From contig CAYXRM010000001.1 in NCBI GenBank assembly GCA_964467625.1, positions 434,001-498,000 of the forward strand: a stretch of 64,000 nt of DNA, given 5' to 3'. Shown piece by piece: positions 17,839 to 26,374 of this stretch; the stretch's first letter is position 1; every line of letters starts with the position of its first letter. The DNA is from Galligastranaerophilus_A sp964467625. Its GTDB lineage: Bacteria > Cyanobacteriota > Vampirovibrionia > Gastranaerophilales > Gastranaerophilaceae. The position numbers were made by a program, and so were the translations under genes. Below the pieces are notes generated by a model. It saw only the letters and a program-made list of their open reading frames with translations. It did no database searches and was not told where the DNA came from.

Positions 17839-18507
17839 TTAGTTTTTAGATTGATACATTGCTTTTTGAGCAACAGTACCGTAAGGAATAACTTTTTCAT
17901 CTGTTACGATAAGTGAGAATACATCCTTAAGGAGTCTTTCTTCATGTTTGGGCCATGAATAATCGGTAGTTCCGATATTTTCATTAGCAGGGTTTGGTTT
18001 TCTATCCCCGTTAACGTCAACCATAATAAGGCAAGGTTTTGTGGTTGTAGATGTGCCTACTGTAATTGTTTGAGCACCGCAATTACCTGCTTTATTACCT
18101 TCGTTGAATTTAACAGCTGTTGCTTCATGGGTGTTTTTAGTAATTTCTGCTGTTGGAATTTCAAATCTCATACCGTCTGTTGTATAGAAAGAATAGTTGC
18201 AAGTAGCACTTCCTGCCGTGCAGGTGCCGTTGCTTCTAAATGATAAGCCGGTTGTTGATTTTAAAACGCTCATATGTTGTTGCAAATATGTGAATAAATC
18301 TGCGTTGTCATATGGTGTTTCACCTTCAAGTGCGTTGTTCATTGTAATTGCCGAGTTCAAAACTGAAACTGCTTTTCTCAAACCTGTCTTAAATTCTTGT
18401 TGGTTTGTGTTTACTATAACAGAAGGAATTGTCATAGCGGCAACTACGCCAATAATAGCCAAAGTAATCAAAACTTCAGCCAGCGTAAAAGCTAAACTTT
18501 TCTTCAT
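17839..18507 (-). CDS. Prepilin-like protein with N-terminal methylation motif
   Basis: A 222-residue protein starting MKKSLAFTLAEVLITLAIIG. After a short positive leader, a type IV pilin/pseudopilin hydrophobic helix begins at Phe7 with the conserved Glu at +5. Cleavage by prepilin peptidase and N-methylation are expected. The residue before the cleavage site is Ala where Gly is usual. The C-terminal domain holds four or more cysteines (CTAGSATC, GNCGAQ, KPCLIMVDVNGD) and a calcium-site-like DVNGDRKPN stretch. The VDVNGD pattern followed by a Trp-rich tail is common in this lineage's pilin-like proteins. Whether it is a major or minor pilin, or a secretion pseudopilin, is open. Confidence 0.85.
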   Translation of the reverse strand: MKKSLAFTLAEVLITLAIIGVVAAMTIPSVIVNTNQQEFKTGLRKAVSVLNSAITMNNALEGETPYDNADLFTYLQQHMSVLKSTTGLSFRSNGTCTAGSATCNYSFYTTDGMRFEIPTAEITKNTHEATAVKFNEGNKAGNCGAQTITVGTSTTTKPCLIMVDVNGDRKPNPANENIGTTDYSWPKHEERLLKDVFSLIVTDEKVIPYGTVAQKAMYQSKN

Positions 18508-18605
18508 AATTTAATTCTACCTTTCATAAGTCGGGACCATATTCATTATATCACTTTTATTTTAAAAATTGCAAGAAAAAAATAAAATACATCAAAAATT
18601 TGAAT

Positions 18606-19712
18606 TTATTCAATCTTGCGCTTGAACGCCTTTGATGAGCCGATTATAGATAACATTGCAAGAATTAAAATAGGAATAAGATTTAATAAAACAACATAAA
18701 AATTTATATTTTTTAAAATAATTCCCTTTGATATTACAAGAAAAAACCTTAACGGATTTAAAACGGTCAGGTGCCGAAGCCAACTTGGGCTTATGTTTTC
18801 AATTGGGGATGTGTACCCTGACAAAATTATGGCAGGCATCATGAAGGCAAAAACAAGGAGCATGGCTTGCTGCTGGCTTTTACAGTAAGCAGATATAAAG
18901 AGCCCTATTCCAGATATACAAGATAAAAAAACTGTTAAAGAAAGGATGTAAAGTAAAAATGAGCCGCAAAAGGGGAGCGAGAAGAAAATTTTTGAAAGAA
19001 GAAGAATTATGCAACCGTTCAGAACCCCGAAAAATAAAGGCACGACAAGCTTTCCAAACGCTATTTGATTTTCACTTAACGGCACAATCATCAATTCTTC
19101 AAATGTTCCGCCCTCTTTTTCCCTTGCAAGTGCAAGCGCTGAAAGCAAAAGCACGGTTGTCATGGGCAAAATTCCCATAAGGGATGACACAATAAAGAAA
19201 TGGTATGAAAGGTTATGATTATATCTGTTTCTTAATTCAAATTCCACAGGCGAAGGGGTTTTTGTTTTTCCCATAGGCGAAAAGGAATTTGCAATATCGG
19301 TTATGTATCCTGTAATAATTTGGCTTGAATTTGTGCGCCTTCCGTCAGATACAACAAAGATTTCAGGGTTATTTTCTTTTTTGTATTTTTTTGTAAAATC
19401 GTTATTAATATAAACTCCCGCTCTGATTTTTTCTTCATCAACCGCATTTTTCATATCTTTTGGATTTTGAAAATGATAAATTTTGTTAAAGTATCTTGAA
19501 GTTTTTATCTGACGGATAAACTCCCTTGTGATTTCTGTGTTGTCTTTATCTAAAATGCCGATTTTTATATTTGTAATATCTAAAGTTGCGGCATGGGAGA
19601 ATATAAACAATTGTAAAATTGGCGGAAGCAAAATAACAGAGCGGCTTTTTTTATCCCGCCATATGGAGAAAAATTCTTTTTTAACAAGTGCAAAAAAAGG
19701 TGTGTTTAACAT
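18606..19712 (-). CDS. ABC-2 family permease (YhhJ-like)
   Basis: A 368-residue inner-membrane permease. One N-terminal membrane segment (SVILLPPILQLFIFSHAA) is followed by an extracytoplasmic domain of about 140 residues, then five C-terminal helices with the conserved ALAREKEGGTFEELMIVPL block, as in ABC-2 exporters. It is the last gene of the five-gene exporter operon, overlapping the preceding permease by seven bases (ATGTTAA). The pair probably forms a heterodimeric channel. Confidence 0.9.
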   Translation of the reverse strand: MLNTPFFALVKKEFFSIWRDKKSRSVILLPPILQLFIFSHAATLDITNIKIGILDKDNTEITREFIRQIKTSRYFNKIYHFQNPKDMKNAVDEEKIRAGVYINNDFTKKYKKENNPEIFVVSDGRRTNSSQIITGYITDIANSFSPMGKTKTPSPVEFELRNRYNHNLSYHFFIVSSLMGILPMTTVLLLSALALAREKEGGTFEELMIVPLSENQIAFGKLVVPLFFGVLNGCIILLLSKIFFSLPFCGSFLLYILSLTVFLSCISGIGLFISAYCKSQQQAMLLVFAFMMPAIILSGYTSPIENISPSWLRHLTVLNPLRFFLVISKGIILKNINFYVVLLNLIPILILAMLSIIGSSKAFKRKIE

Positions 19713-20851
19713 TCTTCAATCCTCTGTTTTGTGAAAAATACCGTTAGTGTGCCGACTAAAACGGCAAAAATTAGCATATAGAGCGAATTTAGAATTAAAA
19801 CCTTTAAAATTGTGCCTGATAAAAATAAGCTTGTGGTAGAGGAAACGTAATATTTTGCAGGAATAAACCAAGACAAAAATCTTATGAATTTTGGGGCTGA
19901 ATCTATTTCATAAATTAGTCCTGATAACATCATGGAAGGCATAAAGCCAATTGTTCCTGCCATTTGGCTTGAGGTGAACTGGTCTTTGAAAATGGTGGAA
20001 ATCAAAAGCCCCGTGCCGATTGAGGTTAACATAAAAATGCCGGATGTTATCAAAAGTGCAAAATAATTTCCATAAAAAGGCACTTTTGCAATTACAATAA
20101 TTATAAAAAGACAAAAAATTATTGATAAAAAACCCAAAATAAAATATGCAACGTATTTGGCAAAAACAAACTCCCCTCTTGTCATTTCTGTTGTTAAAAG
20201 GGCTTCCATTGTTCCCCTTTCCCATTCACGGGCGACAACAAGGGCAGTCAGCATGGTTCCTGTTAATGTCATAATAATTGCAAGGGATCCGGGGAGAATG
20301 AAATAAGAACTTTTTAGTGGTGGATTATAAAAGGCTCTTGTAATTACATTTATTGAGGAAGATTTTTGAGGCGGGTTTTTAAAATTTGAATTTTTGTAGC
20401 TAACCCAAGAATTGAAGGCGCCTTGAATGTAAGAAGATACAAACTTTGCAGTGTTTGGCTCTGTGCCGTCTGTAATTATTTGAATTTTTGCCCTTCCAAG
20501 GTTTGAAGATTTTAAATTTTTTTTAAATTCTTTTGTAAAATTTATGGGAAAAACGGCATATCCCCTGATTTGACCTTTTGTAAGAAATTTTGTTGCTTCG
20601 TTTGTTGTTTTATAAAAATAGCAATCAAGGTACCTTGTGTTTTGTAAACTTCTTTTTATATCTCTTGTAATTTCTGTGTTGTCATTGTCCACAACCCCGA
20701 TTTTTACCGTGTTTGTGTCAAAGTTAATTCCATAACCGAATAAAAACAAAAGAACCAAAGGCATAATAAATGCAATTAAAATGCTTGAGGGGTCTTTTAT
20801 AATTTGTTTAAATTCTTTTTTTACAAAGCCTTTGACAATTTTAAAGTTCAA
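19706..20851 (-). CDS. ABC-2 family permease (YbhS/YbhR-like)
   Basis: A 381-residue permease with the same layout as its neighbour: an N-terminal helix (ILIAFIMPLVLLFLFGYGI), a large outer loop and five C-terminal helices with VVAREWERGTMEALLTTEM. The two permeases are paralogous, which suggests duplication and heterodimer formation. It overlaps the ATPase gene by four bases upstream and the second permease downstream. In the well-known YbhFSR and YhhJ/RbbA/YhiI systems such proteins export drugs or envelope components; the substrate here is unknown. Confidence 0.9.
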   Translation of the reverse strand: MNFKIVKGFVKKEFKQIIKDPSSILIAFIMPLVLLFLFGYGINFDTNTVKIGVVDNDNTEITRDIKRSLQNTRYLDCYFYKTTNEATKFLTKGQIRGYAVFPINFTKEFKKNLKSSNLGRAKIQIITDGTEPNTAKFVSSYIQGAFNSWVSYKNSNFKNPPQKSSSINVITRAFYNPPLKSSYFILPGSLAIIMTLTGTMLTALVVAREWERGTMEALLTTEMTRGEFVFAKYVAYFILGFLSIIFCLFIIIVIAKVPFYGNYFALLITSGIFMLTSIGTGLLISTIFKDQFTSSQMAGTIGFMPSMMLSGLIYEIDSAPKFIRFLSWFIPAKYYVSSTTSLFLSGTILKVLILNSLYMLIFAVLVGTLTVFFTKQRIEEC

Positions 20852-22551
20852 TTTGCTCTCCTTATAATTTCAATAAAGGCATCTTCCATTGAAGGATTTT
20901 TTAAATTTTGATTTTTGACGGAGTTTTTAAGGCTATGGGGCGTGTCAATTACAAGAATTTTTCCTTTATAAACAAGGGCTATTCTGTCGCAAAATTGTGC
21001 CTCATCCATAAAGTGGGTGGTTACGATAACTGATGTTTTGTGTTTTGCAAGGTTATTAATTCTTATCCAAAATTCCCTTCTTGAAATTGGGTCAACTCCT
21101 GAGGTGGGTTCATCCAAAAACAAAACAGGCGGGTTATGAATAAGGGCACATAACAGGCTCAACCTTTGTTTGTAGCCTAAAGGAAGGCTCATTGCATTGG
21201 TGTTTAAATATTTTTCAAGTCCGTACCCCTTTATAATTTCTTCTGTGGTTTTTTCAACCTGATATACTCCTTTAAAAAAATCAATGTTTTGTCTAACGCT
21301 TAAATTGCCGAAAAGAGAGAACTTTTGTGCCATATACCCAAAGATTTTCTTTGCTTTAATTGGTTCTTTTTGAATATCCAGTCCAAAAATTTTTGAGCTG
21401 CCTGAAGTTGGCTTAATCAAAGAGCACAACATTTTGAAAGTGGTCGACTTTCCGGCGCCGTTTGGCCCTAATAATCCAAAAATTTCTCCTTTTTTGACCT
21501 TAAAGCTGATGTTATCAACCGCCTTAAATGTGCCGTAAGTTTTAGATAAATGTATGGCCTCAAGCGCAATATTATTTGGCGGGTCAATTTCAATGTCTTT
21601 TTGATTGGTTAATTCAATATGTTTAATTCCCCCCAAAAGATGTATGACAAAATCTTCAAAATTTGGCTCTGTATTTTCTGTTTTATAAGGAAATTTTTCT
21701 TTTGTTTCTTTATTTTTAAAAACTACCCTGATTTTTTCCCCTTCAAGCAAGGTATCTGTTATTTCAGGTTGATTTTGAAGAATATTATCAAGGAAAATTC
21801 TTTTATCGGGAATTTTTTCTTTAATGTAACAACTAAGTCCCATCATACTTTTTTTGGCATAGAAGGTTTTTCCAAAATAAACTTTTTTCCCTTTGTTTAG
21901 TATAAGGACGTTGTCGAAAAATTGCGCTTCGTCTAAATAACTTGTTGCCCAAATAACGCTTATTTTGTTTTCAGACGAGAGAGTTTTTGTAATTTGAATA
22001 AGTTCCCTTCTTGAAATGGGGTCAACCCCAACGGTGGGTTCGTCTAAAAGTAAAATTTCAGGGGTTGCAACAAGCGTGCAAGAAAGTCCCAATTTTTGCT
22101 TCATTCCGCCTGACAGGTCGCCTGCATTTCTTGAGGTAAAATTTTCAAGGTTGGCAAATTTTAATAAAGTTTTATAGAGTTTTTCTTTTTTATTGTTTGG
22201 TATGTTTTTTAAGGTTGCATATAATTCAAGATTTTCCATAACGGTTAAATCTTCATAAAGCCCAAACCTTTGGGGCATATACCCCATAATTTTTTTTACT
22301 TTGTTTAAATCTTTATAAGGGGAAAGGTGGTTTATTAAAACGGGGGAGTTTACACTTTTTTGGCTGCAGATGTCATCTGGAATAAGGAGCCCTGAAATCA
22401 GCCTTATCAGGGTTGTTTTCCCTGCACCGTCAGGGCCGATGAGAGCAAGAGTTTCCCCTTTTTTTAATTCAAAATCTATGGAATTTATGGAAGGAAACTT
22501 TTCACCTTTGAATGTTTTTGTTAAATTTGAAACTTTTAAAAAATCACTCAT
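20848..22551 (-). CDS. ABC transporter ATPase with two fused nucleotide-binding domains
   Basis: A 567-residue protein with two ATP-binding domains in one chain. NBD1 has Walker A LIGPDGAGKTT, signature LSGGMKQKLGLS and Walker B ILLLDEPTVGVD. NBD2 has Walker A LLGPNGAGKST, a divergent signature LPLGYKQRLS and Walker B VLFLDEPTSGVD. The degenerate second signature predicts one fully active and one impaired ATP site, which is common in double-NBD exporters. A linker of about 70 residues separates the domains. It overlaps both neighbours in the operon and powers the two ABC-2 permeases. Confidence 0.93.
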   Translation of the reverse strand: MSDFLKVSNLTKTFKGEKFPSINSIDFELKKGETLALIGPDGAGKTTLIRLISGLLIPDDICSQKSVNSPVLINHLSPYKDLNKVKKIMGYMPQRFGLYEDLTVMENLELYATLKNIPNNKKEKLYKTLLKFANLENFTSRNAGDLSGGMKQKLGLSCTLVATPEILLLDEPTVGVDPISRRELIQITKTLSSENKISVIWATSYLDEAQFFDNVLILNKGKKVYFGKTFYAKKSMMGLSCYIKEKIPDKRIFLDNILQNQPEITDTLLEGEKIRVVFKNKETKEKFPYKTENTEPNFEDFVIHLLGGIKHIELTNQKDIEIDPPNNIALEAIHLSKTYGTFKAVDNISFKVKKGEIFGLLGPNGAGKSTTFKMLCSLIKPTSGSSKIFGLDIQKEPIKAKKIFGYMAQKFSLFGNLSVRQNIDFFKGVYQVEKTTEEIIKGYGLEKYLNTNAMSLPLGYKQRLSLLCALIHNPPVLFLDEPTSGVDPISRREFWIRINNLAKHKTSVIVTTHFMDEAQFCDRIALVYKGKILVIDTPHSLKNSVKNQNLKNPSMEDAFIEIIRRAN

Positions 22552-23371
22552 TTTCTTCTAAAAGCCTTATGGTTGTTGGCATACCCTGTCTTAGGTATAA
22601 ATCTGTGTTGTCTATTATTATTCTAAGTCTGTAGACTAAATCTGCTCTAAGACTTGTGGTTTCAATTGTTTTGGGGGTAAATTCGCTTGTTGGGGAAACA
22701 AAACCCACATGTGCCTTGTAGGGGTTATTTGGTCTTGAATCTGTGTATACAAGCGCTTTTTGACCTAGTTTTATTCTTCCTAAATCTTTTTCTTCAATAT
22801 AGGCTCTAACCCAAACAGGTTCTGTCATTGAGATTGAATAAACAACTTCTCCTGCATTTAAAATTGCTCCTTTTTCTCTTATTCTTGAAAGAATTATTCC
22901 TTTATATGGAGCGTAAAGCTTTGTATCATCAAGGTTTATGATATTTTCTTCAAGATTTGCAACGGCACTTTCGTATTCGCTTTTGGCAAATTCCATATCT
23001 TTTTTTAAATTTGAGCATTCTTCTTTGGAAATTGTAAAATCTTGGCAAAGCGGGGCATTAAATTTATAATTTGCAATTTTCTTGCTTTTTAGCGCCCTTT
23101 TTTCTTTTACATTTGCCTTTGCCTTTTTAAGGGCGGTTTTGTAGGTGTCATCTTCAAGTTCGGCTAAAAGCTTTCCTTCTTGAACTTCATCTCCTTCTTC
23201 TGCAAAAAGTTTTGATAATCTGCCTGAAACCCTGAAGGCAAGGTCTGTTTGCCTGATTTCTATGTTGCCGTAAAGAATTATTGGTTTTTGCTTTTTTTCT
23301 TTAAAAAAGAAAAACCAAACCAAAACAAATATTAAAACTAAGCTTAAAAATATAATGGCGAATTTTTTCAT
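22544..23371 (-). CDS. HlyD-family membrane fusion protein
   Basis: A 275-residue periplasmic adaptor. An N-terminal anchor helix (IIFLSLVLIFVLVWFFFF) is followed by the lipoyl-type half RVSGRLSKLFAEEGDEVQEG. A helical hairpin of about 80 residues comes next, then the second half-motif APYKGIILSRIREKGAIL and a beta barrel. It links the inner-membrane ABC exporter to TolC. It overlaps tolC by one base (TAATG) and the ATPase gene by eight bases. Confidence 0.92.
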   Translation of the reverse strand: MKKFAIIFLSLVLIFVLVWFFFFKEKKQKPIILYGNIEIRQTDLAFRVSGRLSKLFAEEGDEVQEGKLLAELEDDTYKTALKKAKANVKEKRALKSKKIANYKFNAPLCQDFTISKEECSNLKKDMEFAKSEYESAVANLEENIINLDDTKLYAPYKGIILSRIREKGAILNAGEVVYSISMTEPVWVRAYIEEKDLGRIKLGQKALVYTDSRPNNPYKAHVGFVSPTSEFTPKTIETTSLRADLVYRLRIIIDNTDLYLRQGMPTTIRLLEENE

Positions 23372-24681
23372 TAAAGTGCCCCGCCAACTGCTTTGTATAT
23401 GCTAATTAAATTGTTAAAAATGTTGTTTTTGGAATTTGCTGTAATTTTTTCTTTTTTGATAAAATCTGTATTTTCTATCATATATTCTAAATAGCTTTTA
23501 ACTCCGTTTTGGTAAGACTTTTGGATGTTTTTTAAGTTTGCATTTGCACAAGATAAAATTTTTTCGTTGTTTTTGTGAACACTACAGTCTTTTTTTAAGG
23601 CATAAAGTGTGTCGTTCACTTCTTTTAGGGCGTTTATATCCCCCTTTAGATAGTTTTCAACAGATGTTTCATAGATAATTTTTTGTTTTTTTAAGGTAAA
23701 AATTCTTTTGCCGCCGTCAAATAAAGTTTGGTTTGCACCTGCCATAAGGGAAGCAAGAACCCCTTGCCAGTTGAAATTTTGGACAATGGTCGAAAAAACC
23801 ATAACGCCAAAAATATTGATTTTTGGAAGAAAATCTTTTTTTGCAATTGTAATATCAATTTTTTTCTTTTTGATGTCGTTTTCAAGTTTTAAAATATCGG
23901 GGCGGTTTAAAATAATTTCCCCTTTTAAACTTTGCGGGTATTTACCGGTATAGTTTATTTTGTCAAACGGGGTTATTTCAATTTTATTTATGTTATAGGG
24001 GCTATTACCTGTCAGGTAAGCAATTTGGGTTAAAAATTCTTCTTTTTGTTTTTGGAGATTTTCAAGGTTGTTTTTTTCATTTAAAAGATTTTCTTTGGCA
24101 TCGTTTATCTCTGATGTAGATATAACTCCATTTTTAAGCATTTTTTCGTATCGTGCGAGAATTTCTTCTTGTAAAAATACAATTCTTTTTTGCAACTCAA
24201 TTTGTTTATTTGTGCAGGAAGCGTTAAAATAGGCGCTTGCAAGGTCTGTTATGACAATTAATTTTGCCGATTTTAAATCAAGCAGAGAATTTTCAATATC
24301 AATTTTTGCCTTTTTTACCTCATCATGTTTTTTTAAAAGCCAGTCTATTTCCCAATAAGTTAAAAAGGGAAGTGCGAAACTGTTTGTTTGAAGGTCGTTA
24401 TTTGGTATGGCAAGCTTTGGCACTTTTAAAAGTAAGTAATCAGAACCAACAGAAGCATATGGAAATTCATCCGATAATTTTAAATTTTTATCTTGCCTGT
24501 ATTTTAAAATGTTTTTTTGTGCAATTTTAACATCTTTGTTGCATTCAAGCGCTTCGTTTAAATATCTTATTAAAAGTTCGTCCCCAAAACCGTTAAACCA
24601 ATTAAGGTTAATTTCATCTATAGTTGCATATGCAGGCATGAAAAGAAATAAAACAAGAATAACAAAGGGAGTTTTTTTCAT
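23371..24681 (-). CDS. TolC-family outer-membrane efflux protein
   Basis: A 436-residue outer-membrane channel protein with a signal peptide (MKKTPFVILVLFLFMPAYA) and two long coiled-coil repeats typical of the TolC/OEP family. The end of each repeat shows the expected Asn/Gly-rich barrel strands. Two blocks illustrate the internal duplication: ASAYFNASCTNKQIELQKRI in the first half and SYQNGVKSYLEYMIENTDF near the end. It is the first gene of the five-gene exporter operon and completes a tripartite machine across a two-membrane envelope. Confidence 0.92.
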   Translation of the reverse strand: MKKTPFVILVLFLFMPAYATIDEINLNWFNGFGDELLIRYLNEALECNKDVKIAQKNILKYRQDKNLKLSDEFPYASVGSDYLLLKVPKLAIPNNDLQTNSFALPFLTYWEIDWLLKKHDEVKKAKIDIENSLLDLKSAKLIVITDLASAYFNASCTNKQIELQKRIVFLQEEILARYEKMLKNGVISTSEINDAKENLLNEKNNLENLQKQKEEFLTQIAYLTGNSPYNINKIEITPFDKINYTGKYPQSLKGEIILNRPDILKLENDIKKKKIDITIAKKDFLPKINIFGVMVFSTIVQNFNWQGVLASLMAGANQTLFDGGKRIFTLKKQKIIYETSVENYLKGDINALKEVNDTLYALKKDCSVHKNNEKILSCANANLKNIQKSYQNGVKSYLEYMIENTDFIKKEKITANSKNNIFNNLISIYKAVGGAL

Positions 24682-24760
24682 TGTGATTTCCTTTTAAATA
24701 AGAATTAAAATTATGGTAAATTCTTTTATTTAATTGAAAAATTCCCCTTGTAGGCTAGTT

Positions 24761-25135
24761 TTACATGTCGGGTGAAGTGATAACCCAAAGTTTTATTCCG
24801 TATTTTTTGCTAAGAATTGAAGCTCTGTTAATGAAGGGGGTGTCTTTTTTTTCGTTTTCTGAAATCAAAACAATTCCCGCTTTTTTATTTGTCAAATAGC
24901 TGTAATAAAGAGATTGCCCTATTGATTCTGCCCATTTTTCGGCAAAATCGAATTCGATTGCATATTCTTGTGTAAGACAGTCAATGCGTGTGTTGTCGAA
25001 ATTTTTATATTCCATAACGCCATTTTGTTTTTTGCACCAATAGTTTTGGTATTCTTTTTCTTTGTGTTTATGGGCGCAAAAGACGCAATTTCCTGTAAGT
25101 ATAAACAAAATGCATGTGTATAAAAAAATTTTCAT
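24761..25135 (-). CDS. Small secreted protein, possible PD-(D/E)XK-like fold
   Basis: This 124-residue protein starts at the ATG at 25135, since the in-frame codon two positions upstream is only a TTG. Residues 1-20 are a hydrophobic signal peptide ending near CVFCA. The mature part contains RIDCLTQEYAIEFDFAEKW followed by IGQSLYY. The spacing of Asp52, Glu61, Lys67 and the QxxxY-like Gln74/Tyr78 resembles the nuclease core of RecB-like proteins, but the canonical ExK is not exact, so activity is doubtful. No ribosome site is strong. It lies 79 bases upstream of tolC and may or may not belong to that operon. Confidence 0.6.
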   Translation of the reverse strand: MKIFLYTCILFILTGNCVFCAHKHKEKEYQNYWCKKQNGVMEYKNFDNTRIDCLTQEYAIEFDFAEKWAESIGQSLYYSYLTNKKAGIVLISENEKKDTPFINRASILSKKYGIKLWVITSPDM

Positions 25136-25317
25136 TTGCAAATTCTATTTCAAATTTTAAAAGAAATTAATTAGCCATATGGTTAATAGATGAATTAGTA
25201 AGTTGGGTTAATTTTAATTGTCAAATGGACACTTTTTAATTTTTATGGACAATATTCAATTTTTAAAATGGCTAAAATTTAGAAATAGCTTAAATATAAA
25301 GAAAATATTTACGGGGG

Positions 25318-25346
25318 TTGACAAAAGAAAATTTTGGGTACATAAT
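25318..25346 (+). promoter_or_regulatory. Strong sigma-70-type promoter for the gene at 25416
   Basis: A perfect -35 box TTGACA (25318-25323), a 17-base spacer and a -10 box CATAAT (25341-25346) make this the best-matching promoter in the window. Transcription would start near 25353, about 60 bases before the ATG. The whole 280-base region between the divergent genes contains no other feature I can identify. Confidence 0.7.
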
Positions 25347-25415
25347 ACAAGTATCAAAGATAAAGTGTTTTTGCTACACTAAAAAGAAAGAGAAAAAGAA
25401 AAGGCATTAACGAAA

Positions 25416-25652
25416 ATGTTAAAAATTAATCCAATAAATAATGTAAAATATACACTAAATAATATAAGCTTTAAAGCCGGCGTTCAAACAAACTACGGTG
25501 TGCAGGCTCCTTCACCACAATCTAACATGGTTGAAGGCGGCTTGTTCACGGGATTTTTTGGTACAATTTTTCCTTTTTTCAGTAAGGTGGAAGAAAGGGC
25601 AAAAACAATTGAAAAAGGGCTTGAGGAAACAAAAATAAACCTTATGGCGTAA
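25416..25652 (+). CDS. Small lineage-type protein with KINP and SFKA motifs
   Basis: A 78-residue protein beginning MLKINPINN and continuing NNISFKAGVQ. The centre is glycine/phenylalanine-rich and hydrophobic (GLFTGFFGTIFPFFS), and the C-terminus is a charged helix. It has no classical signal peptide. It is expressed alone from a near-consensus promoter and closed by a terminator at 25702, which suggests an abundant small protein. The KINP/SFKA elements recur in other proteins of the window (55623, 57570, 1-73). Function is unknown. Confidence 0.7.
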   Translation: MLKINPINNVKYTLNNISFKAGVQTNYGVQAPSPQSNMVEGGLFTGFFGTIFPFFSKVEERAKTIEKGLEETKINLMA

Positions 25653-25701
25653 GCATTAACAATTTTACAACTGACACATAATTTAAAGCTATTTTTAGCT
25701 T

Positions 25702-25724
25702 GACCCCCAAAGGGGTCTTTTTGT
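25702..25724 (+). terminator. Terminator after the small FKA-motif gene
   Basis: A hairpin pairs GACCCC (25702-25707) with GGGGTC (25712-25717) and is followed by TTTTTG. It lies 50 bases after the stop at 25652. Confidence 0.8.
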
Positions 25725-26374
25725 TATTTACCTTCATATATTTTGTAAAGTCCGTCTATCAGAACAAATCTGCCTAAGGGGACAACTTGTGCGTATAATT
25801 TAAGGGCATCTAAAAAACATTTGTTTTCGCAAAAACCCCCCGATAAGTATATTTTGTTTGGTCTTTTGGTGAAATTGTATGCGTTATATGCAATTCCTGT
25901 TATGAATTTTGAGACGGCATATTTTGCTTCAATTCCTTTTGAAACATCGTCCATGATTTTTTCAAGTCCAAAAATGCCGCAGGTGACGGAGTATTTTTCT
26001 TGGGTGGCTTGAAGTTCATTTGGGTTGATGTCGTAAAATTTTAAAAGCATTTCTATTGTGGCGCCTGTTGCGCTTGCACAGTTTGTGTTCCAGTCCATAT
26101 CTTTGAATTTGGAATTTTTGAACTGTACCCATTTTGCATCTCTTGAACCTAAATCTAAAACAACTCCGTCTTCATAAGCTTTTGCGCCGTAGGAAAGCGC
26201 CACCACTTCGTTTTCATAGTGTTTGGAGTTTTGTTTTGAATGTCCGGTTGCTATTTCAAATTCAATATCTAAATTTTTAAGTTCGCTTGTTTTTATAATT
26301 TGGTATTCAAAATTGTTGTTTTCAACTTTTAAAATTTTGCTCCAAGTTGTTCCTGCGTCTAAAAAATATACCAT
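25724..26374 (-). CDS. BadF/HgdC-like ATPase (2-hydroxyacyl-CoA dehydratase activase-like)
   Basis: A 216-residue ASKHA-fold ATPase. The phosphate-binding strand reads YFLDAGTTWSKI (3-14) and a second reads VVLDLGSRDAK (71-81). A Cys-containing block NTNCASATGATIEML occurs at 97-110, and Cys132 lies in VTCGIFGLEKI. LSGGFCENKCFLDAL closes the fold. In activases of 2-hydroxyglutaryl-CoA dehydratase two such cysteines per subunit hold a [4Fe-4S] cluster at the dimer interface. The protein is shorter than usual (about 255). Its start overlaps the stop of the dehydratase-component-like gene by one base. The family is likely; the substrate is unknown. Confidence 0.75.
   Translation of the reverse strand: MVYFLDAGTTWSKILKVENNNFEYQIIKTSELKNLDIEFEIATGHSKQNSKHYENEVVALSYGAKAYEDGVVLDLGSRDAKWVQFKNSKFKDMDWNTNCASATGATIEMLLKFYDINPNELQATQEKYSVTCGIFGLEKIMDDVSKGIEAKYAVSKFITGIAYNAYNFTKRPNKIYLSGGFCENKCFLDALKLYAQVVPLGRFVLIDGLYKIYEGK

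Noticed and set aside
18606..24681. Exporter operon as a recent transfer or genomic island
   Set aside because: Base composition, codon style and intergenic spacing look like the rest of the window; no integrase, tRNA junction or direct repeats flank it.
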